A stretch of DNA of 9,760 nucleotides from Chloroflexota bacterium (GTDB taxonomy: Bacteria > Chloroflexota > Anaerolineae > Promineifilales > Promineifilaceae): the NCBI GenBank assembly GCA_008501785.1, contig QQUD01001086.1, positions 1 through 9,760 of the forward strand, in the 5' to 3' direction. The position numbers and the translations under genes are program-made. Under the pieces are notes generated by a model that saw only the letters and a program-made list of their open reading frames with translations, was not told the origin of the DNA and ran no database searches. Positions 7,138 through 9,760 of this stretch are shown here, piece by piece; the stretch's first letter is position 1; each line of letters starts with the position of its first letter.

Positions 7138-7203
7138 ATGAAACGTAAACTTTTTTTTGTTAGGGCAAATTAACTTTTTAGAGTGTGAGCACGCGACTTT
7201 TGG

Positions 7204-7554
7204 TCAACTGAGCTTGACGCGAATCATATCATTTTTGACGACCGTAGCAAACATTTTTAACCGATAAACTTCATCTTCAGGCCAGGCAATACGGCCGTTT
7301 CTCACATCAAAACAGTAGCTATGTTCTGGGCAATACAGCTTCCAGCGATGCAGTTCCCCCTGCGACATATCGGCAGATGCATGGGGGCAGCGGCTGTCAA
7401 ATGCCACTAGCTTTCCCTCGTACTGGGCCAGCACAACTTTTCGACCATTTATTTTGACGGCTTGCATGGGGGTTGATTGCAGGGAAACGGCCGTTATCCC
7501 CGTTTCATAAAATCCATCTGCATCCGGTTCAATTTTTGGTTGCCAAAGCTTCAT
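7204..7554 (-). CDS. Small Rieske-type [2Fe-2S] ferredoxin
   Basis: 116 residues, a single Rieske domain with no signal peptide or membrane segment, so a cytoplasmic electron carrier is expected. The two cluster motifs are C-P-H with Cys56 and His58, and C-P-E-H with Cys75 and His78. These give the two-Cys, two-His ligands of a [2Fe-2S] centre. The 16-residue spacing and the following S-Y-C-F-D-V-R-N-G fit the NirD / ferredoxin-component group of stand-alone Rieske proteins. Such proteins pass electrons to ring-hydroxylating oxygenases or nitrite reductase, but no such partner is in view, so the acceptor is unknown. The start is supported by AGGAG (complement of 7561-7565) 6 bases upstream. 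It is followed in the same direction, after 76 bases with no terminator that I can see, by the propeller-like protein; cotranscription is possible but a functional link is doubtful. It contains two palindromes, one read Thr-Ala-Val and one Asn-Gly-Arg. Confidence 0.88.
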   Translation of the reverse strand: MKLWQPKIEPDADGFYETGITAVSLQSTPMQAVKINGRKVVLAQYEGKLVAFDSRCPHASADMSQGELHRWKLYCPEHSYCFDVRNGRIAWPEDEVYRLKMFATVVKNDMIRVKLS

Positions 7555-7566
7555 TGATTGCTCCTG

Positions 7567-7587
7567 TAAAATAGTCTCGCTATTTTA
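7567..7587 (-). promoter_or_regulatory. TAAAATAG-N5-CTATTTTA inverted repeat upstream of the Rieske gene
   Basis: Perfect 8-bp arms at 7567-7574 and 7580-7587 are separated by 5 bases. The repeat is just upstream of the Shine-Dalgarno of the Rieske gene. On the minus strand the distal arm contains TAAAAT (complement of 7582-7587), usable as a -10 box. The geometry suits an operator for a dimeric repressor overlapping the promoter; this is inference. Confidence 0.4.
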
Positions 7588-7623
7588 TCTTAGATTCGCT
7601 CGGTAAAAAAGCTCACAGACCGC

Positions 7624-7629
7624 TATAAT
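7624..7629 (+). promoter_or_regulatory. -10-like TATAAT ahead of the small membrane-protein gene
   Basis: A perfect TATAAT hexamer lies 88 bases upstream of the ATG at 7718, in the divergent gap. No recognisable -35 is present at 16-18 bases. If used, the transcript leader would contain the 18-bp stem-loop at 7651-7696. Confidence 0.3.
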
Positions 7630-7650
7630 CATTCCCGTTATCGTTATTTG

Positions 7651-7696
7651 GGAGTGGAGGCTTTAGCCGGAATGTTCTGGCTAAAGCCTCCACTCC
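7651..7696. repeat. 18-bp perfect stem-loop, REP-like, in a divergent gap
   Basis: GGAGTGGAGGCTTTAGCC at 7651-7668 is perfectly complementary to GGCTAAAGCCTCCACTCC at 7679-7696. Three more inner pairs, one of them G-U, leave a 4-nt loop. Each arm also contains a small inverted repeat (GGCT..AGCC). It lies between divergently transcribed genes, so it is not in a terminator position for either. I favour a dispersed REP-like element, with a leader regulatory structure as the alternative. The rest of the gap (7588-7650) holds only the -10-like hexamer. Confidence 0.65.
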
Positions 7697-7717
7697 AGGC
7701 AATATTTGGAATTACCC

Positions 7718-8128
7718 ATGAAAATCCCAAACAAACTACCGGGCTTACAATTGATTACCGCACTGCTTGCCATTTACGCCGCCATCTGGATTAGTCTCGA
7801 AGGCGCATTGGCGCAGGTGTTGGTTATGGGCGTTGGTGTTACAGTGGTTGCTGCGGGGCATTTGATGCAGCGGTATTTGGGCGGGCGCACGGTTTCGGTA
7901 ATGGTGGGGGTGGCGGTTACGGCCGTTCTCGGACTCCTCACCGGCATCTTCAGCATCGGCATGACACTAATCTTCATGGCCATCAAAACCGGGCTGCACG
8001 CACATGGTCCCGAATTTACCCAAGCCGAACTTACCTGGGTGATGCAACAACTGCCGTTGTGGGGAATCGTAGGACTGTTAGCAGGAACGGCCGTTGGACT
8101 GCTAACAGCCGGGTTTTCAAATTCCTAA
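7718..8128 (+). CDS. Small multi-pass membrane protein of unknown function
   Basis: 136 residues from the ATG at 7718; an in-frame TTG at 7706 adds four residues and has no support. Hydrophobic segments are at about 10-26, 30-48, 60-90 (possibly two helices) and 113-131, giving about four or five membrane spans. A short polar stretch (KTGLHAHGPEFTQAEL, 90-105) precedes the last span. I do not recognise the family and see no catalytic motif. The Shine-Dalgarno is poor. The stop codon overlaps the left arm of the hairpin at 8127-8176. It carries two palindromes, both Thr-Ala-Val and both inside hydrophobic segments. It stands alone on the plus strand, divergent from the Rieske gene and convergent with the OB-fold protein gene. 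Confidence 0.75.
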   Translation: MKIPNKLPGLQLITALLAIYAAIWISLEGALAQVLVMGVGVTVVAAGHLMQRYLGGRTVSVMVGVAVTAVLGLLTGIFSIGMTLIFMAIKTGLHAHGPEFTQAELTWVMQQLPLWGIVGLLAGTAVGLLTAGFSNS

Positions 8129-8176
8129 GTGTGCGTTCGGAAATAACTTTGGACATTCATTGCCGAACGCACACTT
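8127..8176 (+). terminator. 14-bp perfect hairpin overlapping the membrane-protein stop codon
   Basis: AAGTGTGCGTTCGG at 8127-8140 pairs perfectly with CCGAACGCACACTT at 8163-8176, around a 22-nt loop. The left arm includes the last two bases of the TAA stop. It lies between convergent genes, so a terminator is likely by position, but no T-run follows on either strand. Confidence 0.5.
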
Positions 8177-8179
8177 GAA

Positions 8180-8216
8180 GCTCATCCGTCAATTCCATAT
8201 TTATAAACGGATGAGC
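8180..8216 (-). terminator. 10-bp hairpin directly after the OB-fold protein gene
   Basis: GCTCATCCGT at 8180-8189 pairs with ACGGATGAGC at 8207-8216; the loop is 17 nt and AT-rich. It ends one base before the minus-strand stop codon at 8218-8220 and could stop minus-strand transcription together with the neighbouring 8127-8176 hairpin. There is no T-run. Confidence 0.45.
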
Positions 8217-8217
8217 A

Positions 8218-9192
8218 CTAAGGGTATGCAGGTGTTCCTGGAGGTGGATAGGCGGGAGGGGTTACTTCTTGAGGCGTTGCTGTAGGAAGCCCTATCGGTG
8301 GCTGCGAGCCATTTCCAGGCGTTGCGGTTGCATTGGGGTCAGGGGTTGTGGTTTCTGTGGCCGTGTGGGTAACGGTTGCGGTACCCGCTGGAGCACCTGT
8401 TGTCGCTGTTGGCTGGTTGCCAGAAACCGTCGTTGGCGAGGCGGTAGGTTGCGTCGTCGGGCGTAGGGTTGGGGTTGCGTCAACAGGTGCAGATGTTGGA
8501 AAACCTGGCGGTGTGTTGGTTGGCGACTGCGTGGGAGTCGCAGTTGGAGGGGTAAGCGTCACGGCCGTTTCGTCATTCACGGTTGGTGTTAGCTCAGGCG
8601 GTTCACCAGAAACGGCCGTTGCCGTCATCGTTGCCACAGTGCCCTGAGCACCGCTATCAACCGGGGATGTACCGGGCAGCGGCAGCGGATTCGGCTGCAC
8701 AATGCGTGACACGACCAAATACCAAACCGAAGCCATCTCCGGCTCTTTGCCACAGCCAGACGGCCCTTGATACCGTTGCCACACGCCATCCACCGTTAAA
8801 GTTGTGTCTGCTGGAATTAAATGCAGCAGCGACTCTAACCCCTGTGCATTCATCTGCAAATCTTCGGCAATCAATCCCCATCGAATCACCGGACCATCAA
8901 ATGAAACACAATCTGGAGGCGTTAATCGCGTGAAACGCCCCGTTACACGAATCCGCTGATCCCGGTATTGTTCAGGATTAGCTTGCAGGTCGGGAAATGA
9001 GACTGGCTCAAACGGGGCGTTGTAGTTGACGGGAACGGCCGTTTCAGTCGCCACAAACGGCTTAATTGGGCGCAAATTATTTCCAGACAATAATGCCGTT
9101 GCCCCCAAAATCAAAAAAAGCAGCAACAATATTACCAGTATCCACCCAATCGCACGGCGCGGAGTTTGTGATTCGTTCGTCTCTTCACTCAT
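8218..9192 (-). CDS. Membrane-anchored OB-fold-like protein with long Thr/Pro-rich tail
   Basis: 324 residues. A short polar N-terminus with RR at 12-13 is followed by one membrane segment (about 14-36). A linker (about 37-62) leads to a globular domain at about 63-168 containing FPDLQANPEQYRDQRIRVTGR, a G-V-W strand and Val-rich final strands. This looks like an OB-fold of the kind used by small extracytoplasmic binding domains. It is not a family I can name with certainty. The only two cysteines (95 and 147) are both in this domain and could form a disulfide. Residues about 170-324 are low-complexity Thr/Pro/Ala, ending in PPAYPPPGTPAYP, probably a disordered and possibly glycosylated outer tail. 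Topology should be N-in, C-out. No Shine-Dalgarno precedes the ATG; a TAAAAT box 6 bases upstream suggests leaderless translation. Three palindromes all encode Thr-Ala-Val. Confidence 0.75.
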   Translation of the reverse strand: MSEETNESQTPRRAIGWILVILLLLFLILGATALLSGNNLRPIKPFVATETAVPVNYNAPFEPVSFPDLQANPEQYRDQRIRVTGRFTRLTPPDCVSFDGPVIRWGLIAEDLQMNAQGLESLLHLIPADTTLTVDGVWQRYQGPSGCGKEPEMASVWYLVVSRIVQPNPLPLPGTSPVDSGAQGTVATMTATAVSGEPPELTPTVNDETAVTLTPPTATPTQSPTNTPPGFPTSAPVDATPTLRPTTQPTASPTTVSGNQPTATTGAPAGTATVTHTATETTTPDPNATATPGNGSQPPIGLPTATPQEVTPPAYPPPGTPAYP

Positions 9193-9198
9193 ACAAAT

Positions 9199-9204
9199 AT
9201 TTTA
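9199..9204 (-). promoter_or_regulatory. -10 box TAAAAT, probable leaderless promoter of the OB-fold gene
   Basis: On the minus strand TAAAAT (complement of 9199-9204) ends 6 bases before the ATG at 9192. There is no purine-rich ribosome site in between. The geometry matches that of the dehydrogenase gene at 2667. No firm -35 is seen. Confidence 0.4.
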
Positions 9205-9246
9205 TCTGCAAAATCTGTGAAATCTATGATAATTAGCACATAATAC

Positions 9247-9760
9247 CTATTCAGATCGACTTCGCAACCTATCAAATTTAGGTAACTGCGTCCCGCGATG
9301 GTGTACCCACCATTCAACAATCAACACAATTACCGCAATACCAAGCAGCCAGGGCCAAAATTCACGCTGCCCAACGTCTTCTGCAACGGCCGTTTCCACC
9401 GTCGTCTGTCCAATTTGAATCTGTGCCACCGGTCGAATATCTGATTCACCCGGCGCAAACAGGTTGACGGCAAAATTACCTGCGGCTCGATCGCCACGAC
9501 TGTCACGCAAATTTACCGCGTACAGTCCCGGCTGTTCTGTCTCGGTGAAAATGATACTTTCTTCACCCACTTCTTGCAGCCAGCGACTACCATCTGGTTT
9601 GAGCACGGAAACGGCCGTTGTGCCAGCTCCCGGTGCAATCGGCACCGGATCACCCGGATGTAACCCAGTTGGGGTGGCAAACGCACGCCCTGGACTCAAC
9701 CAGCCCGTAATATTAGCCATTAACACAGGAAATGCAATTTGTAACGGTAAATCAGAGTCC
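9247..9760 (-). CDS. C-terminal part of a membrane protein, VWA/BatA-like, 5' end outside the window
   Basis: The frame is open to the window edge (first whole codon at 9759), giving 170 residues before the TAG at 9247-9249. The visible part begins DSDLPLQIAFPVLMANITGWLSPG, so the GTG at 9726 is internal, not a start. A beta-rich region follows with EQPGLYAVNL, then GNFAVNLFAPGESDIRP, then a membrane segment (about 134-152, WPWLLGIAVIVLIVEWW) and a basic cytoplasmic tail. The phrase L-Q-x-A-F-P-x-L-x-A-N, the G-x-Y-x-V and F-A-V-N strands, and a final single helix with E-W-W are what I associate with the C-termini of BatA/VWA-type membrane proteins of Chloroflexota. The VWA domain itself is not visible, so this is a family-style inference. 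Two palindromes encode Thr-Ala-Val. It is 54 bases upstream of, and in the same direction as, the OB-fold gene, so the two may share an operon. Confidence 0.65.
   Translation of the reverse strand, partial: DSDLPLQIAFPVLMANITGWLSPGRAFATPTGLHPGDPVPIAPGAGTTAVSVLKPDGSRWLQEVGEESIIFTETEQPGLYAVNLRDSRGDRAAGNFAVNLFAPGESDIRPVAQIQIGQTTVETAVAEDVGQREFWPWLLGIAVIVLIVEWWVHHRGTQLPKFDRLRSRSE

Larger units (their letters stand above)
1200..9619. repeat. Highly iterated palindrome AACGGCCGTT, 18 dispersed copies
   Basis: Exact AACGGCCGTT starts at 1200, 1251, 2873, 3177, 4126, 4159, 5589, 5892, 7486, 8086, 8611, 9034, 9385 and 9610. Single- or double-end variants keeping the ACGGCCGT core start at 6430 (TACGGCCGTA), 7290 and 7918 (TACGGCCGTT) and 8560 (CACGGCCGTT). 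I found no CGGCCG outside this context. All 18 are inside genes. Fourteen are read as Thr-Ala-Val and four as Asn-Gly-Arg (1200, 1251, 3177, 7290). The behaviour is like HIP1 (GCGATCGC) of cyanobacteria, with a different sequence. Confidence 0.95.

Noticed and set aside
7128..7139. Upstream ATG for the propeller-like protein
   Set aside because: It overlaps the GGAGG that serves the ATG at 7127 and would add an acidic Met-Glu-Glu-Thr in front of the signal peptide.
7130..7158. Small stem GTTTC/GAAAC followed by eight T on the plus strand, looking like a terminator
   Set aside because: The stem is only 5 bp, no plus-strand gene lies upstream, and it sits over the ribosome site of the minus-strand gene.
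8333..8647. A plus-strand frame of 104 codons opposite the Thr/Pro tail of the OB-fold protein
   Set aside because: Same low-complexity artefact: an antisense Val/Gly-rich translation with no ribosome site.
9724..9726. GTG as the true start of the last minus-strand gene
   Set aside because: The frame stays open to the window edge, and the residues before it (DSDLPLQIAFP) continue the same conserved-looking segment, so the gene is truncated by the window.
1..9760. CRISPR array, tRNA, rRNA, insertion sequence or phage genes
   Set aside because: I saw no regularly spaced direct repeats, no tRNA-like cloverleaf and no transposase or integrase reading frame; the dispersed palindrome has irregular spacing within genes.

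Overview
The window looks like chromosomal DNA of a filamentous or biofilm-type member of the Chloroflexota (Anaerolineae/Caldilineae-like). This is inferred from style, not from a marker gene. The signs are moderate GC, exported proteins with long Thr/Pro linkers after a lipobox or membrane anchor, secreted proteins ending in a short Leu-Pro-rich tail, and gene types common in that phylum (LytR_C-domain proteins, PPC-repeat lipoproteins, GSDH-type dehydrogenases, a VWA-type membrane-protein C-terminus).

Layout. Bases 1-177 are the 3' end of a plus-strand LCP-type (LytR-CpsA-Psr) gene. Next is a 173-bp regulatory gap with an 11-bp hairpin and three copies of an 11-bp palindromic box. Then come three plus-strand genes for exported proteins: a lipoprotein with four PPC-like beta-sandwich repeats (351-2477), a lipoprotein glucose/sorbosone-type PQQ dehydrogenase (2667-4016), and a tandem secreted paralogue of it (4064-5359). 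A minus-strand pair faces them: a secreted 11-repeat propeller-like protein (5427-7127) downstream of a small Rieske [2Fe-2S] protein (7204-7554). An intrinsic terminator for the pair lies at 5364-5402. Divergent from the Rieske gene is a small multi-pass membrane protein (7718-8128). It converges on two further minus-strand genes: an anchored OB-fold-like protein with a 155-residue Thr/Pro tail (8218-9192), and the C-terminus of a membrane protein that continues past the window edge (9247-9760).

The genes are mostly about the cell surface: seven of the nine products are exported or extracytoplasmic, and one more is an integral membrane protein. The two dehydrogenases could oxidise extracellular sugars, with one tethered and one released or attached by its C-terminus. 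No single pathway ties the window together.

The strongest unexplained signal is a highly iterated palindrome, AACGGCCGTT. The core ACGGCCGT occurs 18 times in 9.76 kb, against about 0.15 expected by chance. Every copy is inside a coding region, every complete gene has two or three, and the reading-frame usage is skewed (14 Thr-Ala-Val, 4 Asn-Gly-Arg, 0 in the third frame). Other notable structures are long perfect stem-loops between genes (19-bp and 18-bp arms), probable leaderless promoters, and a shared C-terminal (Y/F)LPM tail found on the two secreted proteins that lack a lipobox.
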